Source: a bacterium (lineage in GTDB: Bacteria; 4484-113; JAFGCY01). From it: DNA of 64,000 nt. Positions 10,276 to 18,630 of the stretch are shown piece after piece. Within the stretch, counting starts at the first letter, position 1. Each line of letters opens with the position of its first letter. The position numbers and the translations under genes are program-made. The DNA is taken from the NCBI GenBank assembly GCA_020849855.1, contig JADZFO010000021.1:19058-83057 (forward strand), written 5' to 3'. Below the pieces are notes generated by a model that was given only the letters and a program-made list of their open reading frames with translations, ran no database searches and was not told the DNA's origin.

Positions 10276-12276
10276 TCAGTCACCCCAGCCCAGCGCAGTG
10301 CGGTAATCAATCAGCCCACCGGACTGGCCATAGCTGGCAGTCACCTGCCGGCCGGCGCTGCTGTCCTTCACCGCGGCGATGACGTTCTGGTAGGCGCGGC
10401 CGGGCTGCTGGGCATAGAGCAGGGCGGCCAGGGCGCTGACCTGCGGGGTGGCCGAGCTGGTGGCGCAGAAACGGTTGGTGTGCTGCACCCAGCCGGCGCC
10501 GCGCGGCGGGAAGGAATAGTCCGGCCAGGCGCGCGGCATCTCATCCTGCGGCAGGTAGGCCAGGTTCGGACAGGGGTAGATGGTGCTGGTGATGATGGCA
10601 TAGCCCGGCGCGGAGACGCAGCGCGGGTCCAGGTTGGAGCCTTCCTGGCGCCACTTGGGCTTGCCCTTCTTGTCCAGCTCTGGCGCAGGGCCCATCCAGG
10701 CCTGGGCCGGGTCGTAGGGCATGCAGGCGCTGACGCCGATGACGTACTTCTCGTCACAGGGACGGTTGCACTCGCCCTGGGCCTCATTGCCGGCGGCGAA
10801 GACATACACGCGGTCGTTGTAGATGATGTCCTGCCAGATCGCGCCGGCGGCCTTGCCCACCAGGGGGCTGACGAGCTTCCATTCCGCCTTGCTGAAATAG
10901 GCCCGCGGCACCGAGGCGCTGACGCTGACCACGCGCAGGTCGCCGTCGTTGCTGATGCGGCCGAGGGGGTCAGTGCTGGCCTGGCCTACCGGGAAGTCCT
11001 GATTGAGGCAGTAGACCAGCTTGATAAAGGCGCTGATCGGGCTCTTGAAGGAGAAGCCCACCATCGCGTAAGTCTTGTCCGAGCGGATGGAGGCCGGCAA
11101 CAGGCGCACGGCGGGTTTGCCGCCGGGGCCGTTGAAGCCTTCGGTGCAGCGGCTGATGATGCCGGCAACTGCCGTGCCATGGCTGGCCGGCTGCTGCTTG
11201 ATCGCGTCGCGCGGCAGGCCGATGCCCACCCGGGCGCTGCGGTCCTCGATTTTCAGGCTGGGTGAAGGACGGTCCTGCCCGGCGGCGATGCGGTAGTTGC
11301 TGTAGTTCGCGTCAATGCTGTTGGGGTGCAGGCGCGCGCTGTAGTCCGGGTGCTCAAAGAGCACGCCGGTGTCGGCAACGCAGACCGTGACCGGCGAGAG
11401 CTCCGGCGCGCCCGCCGCGCGGTAAGCCTCCAGGGCCTGCTGCTGGCCGGTGCCGTGGATGCGGCGGCAGAATGACATGAAGGTTGCGTCCGAGGCCAGT
11501 ACATCAGCCCAGTCCACCAGCGAACCTTCAGGGCGGCAGCGGCGATAATACTCAAAATCGGGGAAGGGTGGCTGCCACTGGGCGCCCCCGGCAATGGAGG
11601 ACTGCTCGGCCCAGGTCTTCAGGCCGCCGTCTAGGGGCCGATAGCGCTGGTCGACGAAGCAGACTCCCTCGCCGTCGCGCAGGCCCGCTGCAAGGCTGGC
11701 ACTGCGCTCGGCCTCGGCCGTCTGCGGCGGCTGTGCCGCAGTCGCCGGCGCAGCGGAGCCGGCTGAGCCGGAGCTCTCAATGGCGGCGCTGTCGGCCCAT
11801 TCCAGCAGCAGGGCGTCAGGGCAGGCCCAGTTAATCCGCGGGTCATCGTTTAGCGCACTGACCAGCTCTGGCAGGTGGCGGCTGGCCAGGGCGGGGGTGC
11901 CGGGCTGCAGTGCGCGCGCCAGCAGGTTCCGCCCGCGCTGCAGGGCAGTCCAGGGCCGCAGCCTCAGCTCGTGATAGGTAAAGCCCTCTTTCGGCGCCAG
12001 CCACTCGAAGCTGAGCTCCAGGCCATACTCGCGCCAGAGCTGCTCACGCTGGGCTGCGCTGAGCCGGGGGGAGGTCTCGACAATAACCCGGTCTTCGAGG
12101 CACTGGATACCGGGATAGCGCTGCGGGTCATAAGCGACCACGCGCGGCTCGGCATCCTGCGAGCTATCCAGCTGTGTATCCAGCGCGCTGCGCCTTGTGC
12201 AGGCGGCCGGCAGCAGCAGGCCCAGCAGGACCAGCGCCAGCAGCAGCCGCCCAGGCAGATTGTGGCTTTTCAGCAT
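10276..12276 (-). CDS. Subtilisin-like serine protease, predicted lipoprotein
   Basis: S8-family endopeptidase, 666 residues, probably anchored by a lipid outside the inner membrane. The ATG at 12276 opens a signal peptide ending LPAAC (Cys26); a longer frame upstream would overlap the divergent gene. All three catalytic blocks are readable: VADTG (Asp302), SHGTAVAG (His366) and CATSSATPQVSALAALL (Ser607). The normally conserved Gly before the active-site Thr-Ser is Ala here. Residues 40-190 resemble a propeptide/inhibitor region (RVIVETSPRLSAAQREQL), so autoprocessing is likely. The domain has long insertions with many Cys. Convergent with the lipoprotein array, which could supply substrates; that link is only a suggestion. 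Confidence 0.88.
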   Translation of the reverse strand: MLKSHNLPGRLLLALVLLGLLLPAACTRRSALDTQLDSSQDAEPRVVAYDPQRYPGIQCLEDRVIVETSPRLSAAQREQLWREYGLELSFEWLAPKEGFTYHELRLRPWTALQRGRNLLARALQPGTPALASRHLPELVSALNDDPRINWACPDALLLEWADSAAIESSGSAGSAAPATAAQPPQTAEAERSASLAAGLRDGEGVCFVDQRYRPLDGGLKTWAEQSSIAGGAQWQPPFPDFEYYRRCRPEGSLVDWADVLASDATFMSFCRRIHGTGQQQALEAYRAAGAPELSPVTVCVADTGVLFEHPDYSARLHPNSIDANYSNYRIAAGQDRPSPSLKIEDRSARVGIGLPRDAIKQQPASHGTAVAGIISRCTEGFNGPGGKPAVRLLPASIRSDKTYAMVGFSFKSPISAFIKLVYCLNQDFPVGQASTDPLGRISNDGDLRVVSVSASVPRAYFSKAEWKLVSPLVGKAAGAIWQDIIYNDRVYVFAAGNEAQGECNRPCDEKYVIGVSACMPYDPAQAWMGPAPELDKKGKPKWRQEGSNLDPRCVSAPGYAIITSTIYPCPNLAYLPQDEMPRAWPDYSFPPRGAGWVQHTNRFCATSSATPQVSALAALLYAQQPGRAYQNVIAAVKDSSAGRQVTASYGQSGGLIDYRTALGWGD

Positions 12277-12322
12277 CACCCTAATACTATCCTGACGCGC
12301 GCCGGTGCTGTTAAGATGGAGC

Positions 12323-13180
12323 ATGGACCAGGAAAGGGCCGGGCCGCCAGCGCTGGATGACTTCAGCGGCCTTGACCCGTCCAGTCTGGCCCCGGCCGGC
12401 GTGGCACCGCTGGCCAGCGCCATCCGCCAGCGTATTCCCGAGATAATCCGCAGCACCGCCTCCAATGACATGTATCAACTGGGCTCCTTCTGGCTGCTGG
12501 CGCTGGTGCTCTGGGGCCTGGGGGTGGCGGTGCTCAGCGATGGCGACAGCGCTGGCCTGGGCACATATGTGGTGCAGCTGCTGATCACGATCGCGCTGCT
12601 GGTCGGCGGGCCGCTGCTGTGCTGGCGGCGCTACCAGCAGTCCTACGCCCGTCTGCAGGGGCGCTGGGACCGGGCCTACGGCCGCACGGACTACGAGCTG
12701 CGGGCCACCGGCCTGCCGGCGCTGATCGTTGACCTTGATGTCTGGCAGCAGATCCTGGATGCCACGGATGGCAGCCTGCTGGCCGTGGTCTTTGAGCACA
12801 AGGTCAAGGGTGCGGAGGACTGCCTGCTGCACGCCTGCTGCTACTGGCGCGCGCTGCACGAGTACATGTTCGGGGCCGAGCTGGTGCAGTCGCGCAGCGT
12901 CTGGGAAGGGCATCACCTGCGCGCGGAGCTGGGCCGCGGTGGGGGCCAGCGCCATTCCAGCGTCGAGCTCTTCGCCCGTCTGGCCGCCATCTGCGACTAT
13001 TTCAGCGCCGACCTGGAGATAATGCCGGAGCTGAGCGGCTGGCGGGATTACTATGGCGCGCTGCCACTGCATCTGCGGCCGGAGCTGCAGCAGCGCGAGC
13101 ATGAAGCGGCCCGGGCGCAGGCCTGGCTGAAGACGCAGCAGACCCGGGAGGAAGGGCCGGGGCGTGACAGCGGCTGGTAG
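12323..13180 (+). CDS. Two-helix membrane protein, family 1 of 3
   Basis: Unrecognised 285-residue protein. The ATG at 12323 follows GGAG at 12318-12321. Two hydrophobic segments (about residues 52-70 and 82-98) make a hairpin with a Pro/Asp-rich N-terminus and a large C-terminal soluble region. That region contains the pattern 'AEDCLLHACCYWRALHEY' and 'LFARLAAICDYFSADLEI', which recurs almost intact in the gene at 14268 (EDALVYAAWHFESLEG, YARLAAICDFFADDFI) and more loosely at 13217. The three are probably ancient duplicates. It is divergent from the subtilase, with 46 bp between the starts, so the two may share a control region. The function is unknown. Confidence 0.65.
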   Translation: MDQERAGPPALDDFSGLDPSSLAPAGVAPLASAIRQRIPEIIRSTASNDMYQLGSFWLLALVLWGLGVAVLSDGDSAGLGTYVVQLLITIALLVGGPLLCWRRYQQSYARLQGRWDRAYGRTDYELRATGLPALIVDLDVWQQILDATDGSLLAVVFEHKVKGAEDCLLHACCYWRALHEYMFGAELVQSRSVWEGHHLRAELGRGGGQRHSSVELFARLAAICDYFSADLEIMPELSGWRDYYGALPLHLRPELQQREHEAARAQAWLKTQQTREEGPGRDSGW

Positions 13181-13216
13181 CGCGGCGCGGTTCATGGACT
13201 GCTAAGATTGCCCCGG

Positions 13217-14014
13217 ATGCCGCGCGCAGCAATCAGCCCGTCCAAGGCCCCGCTCAGCCTGGCCAGCCGCCTGGAGCTGCTCAGCCGCGACTCGCGCCGG
13301 CGCGTCTTAAGCCTGGTCTGGCTTTTCGCACTGCCGGCCGGCAGCCTCCTGGCTGTTTCCTCGCTCATGCTGGTGGCGCTCTTTGGGATGCTGACCAGTT
13401 TCAGCGCCTTCAATTCAGCACTGCTGCCCTACATCACCTTTGCACTGCCGCTGCTGTTCTGGCTGGTCGGCCTGGCTGGCGGAGCCTGGCTCGCCGGCTA
13501 CTGGCTGCGGGGGCGCTTCAGCGCGGCATACCGAACGGGCTGGCAGCAGCTGCAGGAGACCGAGCTGCCGGTGCTGGTGGCTGACGAGGTCTACTCCCTG
13601 TCCCTGCTGGACCTGGTCAAGGACCAGCTCTCCTTCCAGTTCAGCGGCTCACCCCTGCCACGCAGCCTGGAGGACCAGCTGCTGATCGCGGCGGCCTATG
13701 CCTCGGCACTGCGGATCTGCCAGTTCAGCTCAACGGATGCGGGCACGCCGATGCTGCGCGAAGGCGGGCGCGGCTATCTGATGACCAGGGTGCCCTCACG
13801 GGTGCTGCGCGCAGCGGGCTCGGCCAGCTTCTGCCTGCCCTATGTCTCCTGCCTGGGCTACTTCTGGCTGCCCTTTGCCTTCATCCACGCCATGCGCCTG
13901 TGCGAGCTATATGCCGTGCAGGCGGCGATCGCCGACTTCTTCAGTGATACTCCGGAGCGCGCGCTGCAGCCAGACCATTGGCCGACGAAGACCATGCTGG
14001 GCCCGCGCGGATAG
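13217..14014 (+). CDS. Two-helix membrane protein, family 2 of 3
   Basis: Unrecognised protein of 265 residues from the ATG at 13217; an in-frame TTG nine bases earlier is possible and neither has a clear ribosome site. Strong hydrophobic stretches cover residues 30-57 and 63-90. A long C-terminal part has a weaker apolar patch near residues 195-225 (FCLPYVSCLGYFWLPF). The layout (hairpin, then 'LEDQLLIAAAYASALRI', then 'YAVQAAIADFFSD') parallels its neighbours at 12323 and 14268. It starts 36 bp after the end of 12323, consistent with one transcript. No enzymatic motif was seen. Confidence 0.6.
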   Translation: MPRAAISPSKAPLSLASRLELLSRDSRRRVLSLVWLFALPAGSLLAVSSLMLVALFGMLTSFSAFNSALLPYITFALPLLFWLVGLAGGAWLAGYWLRGRFSAAYRTGWQQLQETELPVLVADEVYSLSLLDLVKDQLSFQFSGSPLPRSLEDQLLIAAAYASALRICQFSSTDAGTPMLREGGRGYLMTRVPSRVLRAAGSASFCLPYVSCLGYFWLPFAFIHAMRLCELYAVQAAIADFFSDTPERALQPDHWPTKTMLGPRG

Positions 14015-14052
14015 CACATCGCCAACCGTCTCGCAGGTACTATCATTCCGAC

Positions 14053-14271
14053 ATGAGCGTTGCACTAAAGCCTGAATTTCTGCTTGACGAACGCGGCCGC
14101 AAGACCGCTGAGGTAATGGACCTTCGCAGTTTCCGCAGGTTGAAGGCCTGCTTCGAAGACACCGAAGACCGCCAGCAGGTTCTGAGCCTGAAGCAGCGTG
14201 CGCTAAACCTGCGCCCCCATGAGCAGTTCCGGCGCGAGCTTCAGGGCCAGGGACTAAACTTCGCGCCATGA
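14053..14271 (+). CDS. Small Phd/YefM-like antitoxin-type protein
   Basis: A 72-residue protein whose opening segment, EFLLDERGRKTAEVMDL, has the shape of the N-terminus of many Phd/RelB-type antitoxins ('fIvDekGkktaVvl'), followed by a helical, charged tail (LRSFRRLKACFEDTEDRQQ). I set the start at the ATG at 14053. Its stop codon overlaps the start of the next gene as ATGA (14268-14271), so the two are probably translationally coupled. In ordinary type II systems the coupled partner is a small RNase toxin; here it is a two-helix membrane protein. No RelE, MazF, PIN or Fic motif occurs nearby. The identification rests on a short motif and could be wrong. Confidence 0.5.
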   Translation: MSVALKPEFLLDERGRKTAEVMDLRSFRRLKACFEDTEDRQQVLSLKQRALNLRPHEQFRRELQGQGLNFAP

Positions 14272-15113
14272 ACCAGAGCGGGCAGCGACAGGAGGGGGGC
14301 GTTCCTGATGCCAACTTGGATCTAGACCGCCGCGCGGACTTGGAAGCAATCCTCGCCCGTGGCTCAAGCTGCTCACAAATGCAGCGCGGTTATGCTGAGG
14401 GTATTGCTCCACGAGCGAGAGCACTCAAAGCATCGATGCCTGACATTGTAAACAGCATTGCTGGTGCTGGCGTGAGAATCCTAACCGTGGCCGCAGCAGG
14501 TTCGCTGGTCTTGTTGCTAGCTGTCCTGGGCGCTGCTATAGGCGAGGGGTACTTTGTATCGGGTCTGCTAGTCTGGCTACTGCTGCTCTGCGTTGTAGCG
14601 TTCGCTTCATTCGCGCCCGCCTGCCGAACCTGGCTCTTTAAACAACGTCTTGGGCCAGTTAAACGACGCTGGGATCATGAGTATCTGCGCACTAGAAAAG
14701 CACTTCGCTCTACCAGTATCTCTGAATTGATTGCGGATCATGACACTTGGATCGTCCTACTCGGCTCGACCAAGAGCACAGGGCTGGGCAGGCTCGCTCC
14801 TCCACAAGTACCCAGCTTCGAAGATGCACTTGTCTATGCAGCCTGGCATTTTGAGTCCTTAGAAGGCTTGGCTGCTGGCCAGCGGGAGCAAGAAGGCAGT
14901 GTGGTATTGCACAGACATATGCAGCTGAATTTCTTCCGTGTTGGCAAGGGCAACAAGTTGGCCTATGCCTCTGATCGAGTTGAACCCTATGCCCGTCTAG
15001 CCGCGATCTGTGACTTCTTCGCGGACGATTTCATTGACCTTGAGGCTGGCTTTGAGTCACCCCGGTTGCAGCGTAGTCTGCCAACTGATGCTGGGTCGCT
15101 GAGGAAAAGCTGA
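14268..15113 (+). CDS. Two-helix membrane protein, family 3 of 3, coupled to antitoxin-like gene
   Basis: Unrecognised 281-residue protein starting inside the stop of the antitoxin-like gene (ATGA overlap). Two hydrophobic segments around residues 67-90 and 94-118 are followed by a basic linker (FKQRLGPVKRRWDHEYL) and a soluble region. That region shares 'FEDALVYAAWHFESLEG' and 'YARLAAICDFFADDF' with the gene at 12323. Base use is visibly less GC-rich than in its neighbours, with more A/T in third positions, suggesting a different history for this pair. It could be a membrane-acting toxin, a sensor or a structural protein; the sequence does not decide. Confidence 0.6.
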   Translation: MNQSGQRQEGGVPDANLDLDRRADLEAILARGSSCSQMQRGYAEGIAPRARALKASMPDIVNSIAGAGVRILTVAAAGSLVLLLAVLGAAIGEGYFVSGLLVWLLLLCVVAFASFAPACRTWLFKQRLGPVKRRWDHEYLRTRKALRSTSISELIADHDTWIVLLGSTKSTGLGRLAPPQVPSFEDALVYAAWHFESLEGLAAGQREQEGSVVLHRHMQLNFFRVGKGNKLAYASDRVEPYARLAAICDFFADDFIDLEAGFESPRLQRSLPTDAGSLRKS

Positions 15114-15489
15114 ATCCAGCCCTCTGCTGATCAGATAAGCCGACCGGCCACTGGGTAGAATATCTCCGTCCATGTTTGTGCATGACATACATCTGAGCTC
15201 ACGAAACCTTCGGGTGCCCGGCCGCTGCGCCATGGTACCTGCTTCTGCTTAGTACTTCGTTCTCAACCGCAGACAGAGCCACGCGCCGGCCCGGCACCGA
15301 GATTCCACCCCGACATGCAGAGGCGGAGCTTGCTCGGCCTGATCCGGTGTAGGGGCCGCAGAAATGCGGCCCGTGCACTGGTCTGCGGAATGGGCCGCAT
15401 TTCTGCGGCCCCTACATATAAAATCAGCGCCCGCGTGCAGGCAGAAGCGATCCGGCGAGAAGGCGGCACCCGGCTGATGGAGAAAGACA
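15114..15489. other. Gene-free stretch before asnS
   Basis: No coding sequence could be supported in these 376 bases. The notable content is a large perfect inverted repeat at 15349-15415 (listed separately). TATAAA just after it, at 15417-15422, could serve as a -10 element for asnS, but I see no convincing -35 at the right distance because that position falls inside the palindrome. Confidence 0.5.
15349..15415. repeat. Large perfect inverted repeat (REP-like)
   Basis: Two 24-base arms, 15349-15372 and 15392-15415, are exact reverse complements around a 19-base loop. The arms begin GTAGGGGCCGC and contain smaller internal palindromes. There is no T-run after it, so it is not a simple terminator. 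Related GTAGGGGC palindromes occur at 17051 and 17146, which indicates a dispersed repeat family. Confidence 0.85.
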
Positions 15490-17046
15490 ATGACTGAGAT
15501 TCCGGTAGTCAGGATCAAGAAGATCGGCCCCGAGCATCTGGGCCAGCTTGTACGCATCCGCGGCTGGCTGGCCAACAAGCCCGGCGGCAAGGGCCGCTTC
15601 TTTCTGTGGCTGCGTGACGGCAGCGGCATGATGCAGGCCATTGCGGAGCAGAGCGCTGTTGAGGCGCTGGAGGATGGCGCGCGGATCTGGGCCGACATTG
15701 AACGCATCGGCCTGGAGAGCAGCATCATCGTCGATGGCGAGGTGCGCGCGCATCCCAAGCAGGAAGGCGTCTATGAGCTGGGCCTGACGGGCATCCAGGT
15801 GGTCCAGTGCGTCGGCGAGCAGGGCGAGTACGGGGAGTATCCGATCACCAAGAAGGAGCACGGGGTCGACTTCCTGATGAAGAAGCGGCACCTGTGGATC
15901 CGCGGCAAGCGCCAGAGCGCGATCCTGCGCATCCGCTCCGAGATCCACAAGGCCTGGGCCGACTTTTTCTATGATCGCGGCTTCTACCGCGTCGACACGC
16001 CCATCTTCACCCCCAACGCCTGCGAGGGCACGACCACGCTCTTTGAGGTGGATTACCACGGCGACCAGGTTTACCTCAGCCAGTCCGGCCAGCTTTACAA
16101 CGAGGCAGATATCGGCGCGCTGGGCCAGGTTTACTGCTTCGGCCCGACTTTCCGCGCCGAGAAGTCCAAGACCCGCCGCCACCTGCTGGAGTTCTGGATG
16201 CTGGAGATGGAGGCGGCCTACTACGACTTCGACGCCAACATCAGGTTCCAGGAGGAGATGCTGGCCTTCACCGTCGGGCGTATCCTGGAGCGCTGCCAGC
16301 CGGAGCTGCGGGACCTGGAGCGCGACCCGGCGAAGCTGGAGCCCGCGCTGCAGACGCCTTACCCGCGCCTGCGCTATGGCGATGCGATCCAGTACTGCAA
16401 CGAGTGGCGTGTGGAGAAGATCAGCCAGAGCCTGAAGATCGACGGCGCGAAGGCGATGGAGCTGCTGATGAGCCCCGAGGGTGCGGCCTACAAGGACGAG
16501 ACCTACGACGAGGCGGCGGAGCAGCTGCGCAAGATCCAGGCCTTCCGCTGGGGCGGCGATTTCGGCGCGCCGGATGAGACGGCCATCGGCGCGCGCTATG
16601 ACCGCCCGGTCTTTGTGACCAACTTCCCGACCGAGATCAAGGGTTTCTACTTCAAGCAGGAAGAGCATCCTGACGGCAGCCTGAAGAAGGACCCTGTCTA
16701 TGAGCGCTTCGCCGCCGAAAGCCCGCTGATGATCGAAGCTGGCATGAGCGGACATACGGTGATGGGGGCGGACTGCATCGGCTCCGAGGGCGCCGGCGAG
16801 ATGATTGGCGGCTCCCAGCGCGAGGACAACTTCGCGCGGCTGATGGAGAACATCGAGCACCACAAGCTGCCGATGGACTACTTCCAGTGGTACCTCGACA
16901 CGCGGCGTTATGGCAATGTGCCGCACAGCGGCTTTGGCATCGGGCTCGAGCGCTTCACGGCCTGGGTCTGCGGCGGCTCGGATTCGCCGGTGCACATCCG
17001 CGAGGTCATCACCTTCCCGCGCATGCTGCACCAGTATGAACCCTAG
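15490..17046 (+). CDS. asnS: Asparaginyl-tRNA synthetase
   Basis: Class II, subclass IIb synthetase charging tRNA-Asn with asparagine in the cytoplasm. The N-terminal OB-fold binds the anticodon (VRIRGWLANKPGGKGRFFLWLRDG). The catalytic domain shows CEGTTTLFEVDYH, the substrate segment YLSQSGQLYNEA, motif 2 FRAEKSKTRRHLLEFWMLE and motif 3 HSGFGIGLERFTAWV with its ATP-binding Arg, then HIREVITFPR. At 518 residues it is about 50 longer than the common bacterial form, mainly through an insertion around residues 300-345 and near 395-430. The CEGTTTLF and HLLEFWMLE blocks separate it from aspartyl-tRNA synthetase. It stands alone, flanked by palindromic repeats on both sides. Confidence 0.93.
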   Translation: MTEIPVVRIKKIGPEHLGQLVRIRGWLANKPGGKGRFFLWLRDGSGMMQAIAEQSAVEALEDGARIWADIERIGLESSIIVDGEVRAHPKQEGVYELGLTGIQVVQCVGEQGEYGEYPITKKEHGVDFLMKKRHLWIRGKRQSAILRIRSEIHKAWADFFYDRGFYRVDTPIFTPNACEGTTTLFEVDYHGDQVYLSQSGQLYNEADIGALGQVYCFGPTFRAEKSKTRRHLLEFWMLEMEAAYYDFDANIRFQEEMLAFTVGRILERCQPELRDLERDPAKLEPALQTPYPRLRYGDAIQYCNEWRVEKISQSLKIDGAKAMELLMSPEGAAYKDETYDEAAEQLRKIQAFRWGGDFGAPDETAIGARYDRPVFVTNFPTEIKGFYFKQEEHPDGSLKKDPVYERFAAESPLMIEAGMSGHTVMGADCIGSEGAGEMIGGSQREDNFARLMENIEHHKLPMDYFQWYLDTRRYGNVPHSGFGIGLERFTAWVCGGSDSPVHIREVITFPRMLHQYEP

Positions 17047-17047
17047 G

Positions 17048-17263
17048 CTGTAGGGGCCGAGCATGCTCGGCCCACAGATGGCTAATGGCTAAAGGCTAAT
17101 TGCTAATGGCCAATGGCGATTAGAGCGCGGGTACTTGCGTCAGGGTAGGGGCGCGTGGAGCGCGCCCGCGGCGGTAGCTGAGCTATGCCGGCCGGAGCCG
17201 GAGCGCAGGCATCCTGCCAGCATTCCCTTTGCGTCCTTCAAGGGCGGGGCACAGTCCCCGCCC
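17048..17263. repeat. Cluster of three GC-rich palindromes and short direct repeats
   Basis: Immediately after asnS lie three hairpin-forming units: a perfect 20-base palindrome at 17054-17073 (GGGCCGAGCATGCTCGGCCC) flanked by CTGT/ACAG; GGGCGCG/CGCGCCC at 17149-17167; and GGGCGGGG/CCCCGCCC at 17242-17263. Between the first two is an imperfect direct repeat of GCTAATGGCTAA-like units (about 17079-17116). The first hairpin may help end asnS transcription but lacks a T-run. No gene is present in the stretch. Confidence 0.75.
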
Positions 17264-17286
17264 AGCTTTGATTCAGGGAGTACTTC

Positions 17287-17658
17287 ATGATTGTTGATTC
17301 GATTGAAGAGTACTTGGCGCTCGAGCCGCAGAAATTCCGTGACTGTCGCAGCATGACCCTTGAGTGGGACTCAGACACTGAGAAGGCTAGCAGTTCCCCT
17401 GTGAATTTGGCCATGGAGTATGTTTGCCTCGGCGGAACAAGTCGGTTGCTGCTGACTTTCCGAGGCGTTAGACAGCTCAAGATTCATAGCGCTGAAGTAA
17501 GCATAGTGAAATTCGGATTGTTGGACATAGAACCTGCTAGTGACATGCAGTGGGAAGGGGTCAGCTACTACGTGGCAGAGGTTGAGGACGAGTTGTCCTT
17601 CTATTGCGAGAGTTTTTCTGCTGAATTGCGTCAAAGCCCTGCTCAAAGTCTTAGCTGA
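17287..17658 (+). CDS. Hypothetical protein, 123 residues, AT-richer than surroundings
   Basis: Unrecognised small soluble protein. It starts at the ATG at 17287, preceded by GGGAG (17276-17280). There is no signal peptide or membrane segment. The sequence is acidic at the start (IEEYLALEPQKFRDC) and strand-rich in the middle (SRLLLTFRGVRQLKIHS), with a C-terminal YYVAEVEDELSFYCESF. It resembles in style the small immunity-like or accessory proteins that travel between genomes. Codon use is clearly less GC-biased than asnS, which fits recent acquisition, as does the neighbouring hicBA remnant. No function can be assigned. Confidence 0.6.
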   Translation: MIVDSIEEYLALEPQKFRDCRSMTLEWDSDTEKASSSPVNLAMEYVCLGGTSRLLLTFRGVRQLKIHSAEVSIVKFGLLDIEPASDMQWEGVSYYVAEVEDELSFYCESFSAELRQSPAQSLS

Positions 17659-17726
17659 CCGTCGCTTTCAAGTTATGCGGCCTATGAGCGAATGAGAATT
17701 CCTTTGCGCCCGGTTACACTCTGGGC

Positions 17727-17930
17727 ATGAAGTTCATGGTTGAAATCGATGCTCCTGAGGGCGGCTGGATCCACGTGTACTGTCCCTCCTTGCAGGGACA
17801 GACGCGCGAAGAAGCGCTGGAAAATATCCGCGAGGCGATCATGGCCTGGCCTGAGGCGGAAGAGATTGAAGGAGAGCAGATCGCAGCTCGCGATAAGCAT
17901 GAGGTTTCCTTCGTGGAGGTCGCGGGATAG
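17727..17930 (+). CDS. hicB: HicB-family antitoxin
   Basis: A 67-residue protein matching the partial RNase H-like fold of HicB antitoxins: a first strand FMVEIDAPEGGWIHVYCPSL, then GQTREEALENIREAI, the usual 'tReEALeNireAi' helix, then an acidic tail. In complete systems HicB neutralises the HicA mRNA-cleaving toxin and represses its own operon. Here hicB comes first and a hicA-like frame starts one base after its stop codon, but that toxin frame is degenerate (next entry). A possible -10, TACACT at 17713-17718, lies just upstream of the ATG. No C-terminal DNA-binding domain is present at this length. Confidence 0.75.
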   Translation: MKFMVEIDAPEGGWIHVYCPSLQGQTREEALENIREAIMAWPEAEEIEGEQIAARDKHEVSFVEVAG

Positions 17931-18113
17931 GTGCCGCCCTTGCCGGTGGTGTCCGGCCTTGAGGCGACGAAGGCTTTCGGGCGCCGTGGCTACCGCTATC
18001 TTCACAACCGCAGCAGCCTGCGCCGCCACTGTTTAATCCGACAGCCTGATAACCATCAGCGAGTAATCCCCCAATGCATCGCCGGCACTGCCCAGTATCT
18101 CCTTGTTCTTTGA
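17931..18113 (+). pseudogene. hicA: Degenerate HicA toxin remnant
   Basis: Immediately after the hicB stop, a GTG opens MPPLPVVSGLEATKAFGRRGYRY, an excellent match to the start of HicA toxins. The conserved catalytic 'GSH' strand that should follow is replaced by NRSSLRRHCLIRQPDNHQR, and the end of the domain is missing; the frame runs into the 3' end of the opposing gene at 18033 and stops at 18113. The active-site His is therefore absent in this reading. The likely state is an inactivated toxin beside a still intact antitoxin. Confidence 0.6.
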
Positions 18114-18599
18114 CTCATCCCTGAGCACTACGTTGTAGAGCTTGTCCGCCGCGCCGTACTCCGCCGACTCGCCGGCAGTCGCGTCGGCCTGCTGCATCAC
18201 CTTGCGGGCCCTGGCCTCTGTCTCCTCCGCGCTGAGCTTGGGACTGGTCTGCCGGACGATCTCCACGATCCTTGGGAACTTCGCATCCCCGTAGCCCTGC
18301 GGCAGCAGGATCGCGTCGAAGTGCGCCTTCACCGCAGCCCAGTCGGAGTCACAGTCAAAGCCGATAACCATCACGGCCTCTTCAGTCCGTCCGTCGACAA
18401 TGTCATAGTCCGCGGCCTGCGCGCTGTCCAGGCTGGGCGTGTCCATGCGGCTGCGCTCGGTTGAGCCCGGCGGCAGGCTCAGGCCGGGCAGCATCAGATC
18501 GTCTGCTACACGCGCTTCGTGCTTGCAGCCGCAAACGACAAGCAGGGTCAGAAGAGCGACGCAAAGCGTTGGCATCCGGAGACTGTAACGCAGCCTCAC
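18033..18599 (-). CDS. Small predicted lipoprotein, unknown function
   Basis: A 188-residue protein with a signal peptide and lipobox VCGC (Cys25 counting from the GTG start at 18599). I prefer this start to the ATG at 18575 because it supplies the basic n-region RLRYSLR. The mature part has a low-complexity linker and then a small domain (EEAVMVIGFDCDSDWAAVKAHFDAILLPQGY). That segment is typical of proteins where a short alpha/beta unit compares residues across a cleft, but I do not recognise the family. It is convergent with, and overlaps, the decayed hicA frame. Confidence 0.6.
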   Translation of the reverse strand: MRLRYSLRMPTLCVALLTLLVVCGCKHEARVADDLMLPGLSLPPGSTERSRMDTPSLDSAQAADYDIVDGRTEEAVMVIGFDCDSDWAAVKAHFDAILLPQGYGDAKFPRIVEIVRQTSPKLSAEETEARARKVMQQADATAGESAEYGAADKLYNVVLRDESKNKEILGSAGDALGDYSLMVIRLSD

Positions 18600-18630
18600 G
18601 GCAATGTGTTGTCGGCCTGCGCAGTTTCCA

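Noticed and set aside
10246-11265. Long plus-strand frame opposite the subtilase
   Set aside because: It mirrors the codon bias of the real gene, whose catalytic triad is clear on the minus strand.
15424-17064. 546-residue minus-strand frame opposite asnS
   Set aside because: All synthetase motifs are on the plus strand; the frame is a GC-bias shadow.
17048-17077. Palindrome after asnS as a standard terminator
   Set aside because: There is no T-run, and the same unit occurs elsewhere, so it is listed as a repeat.
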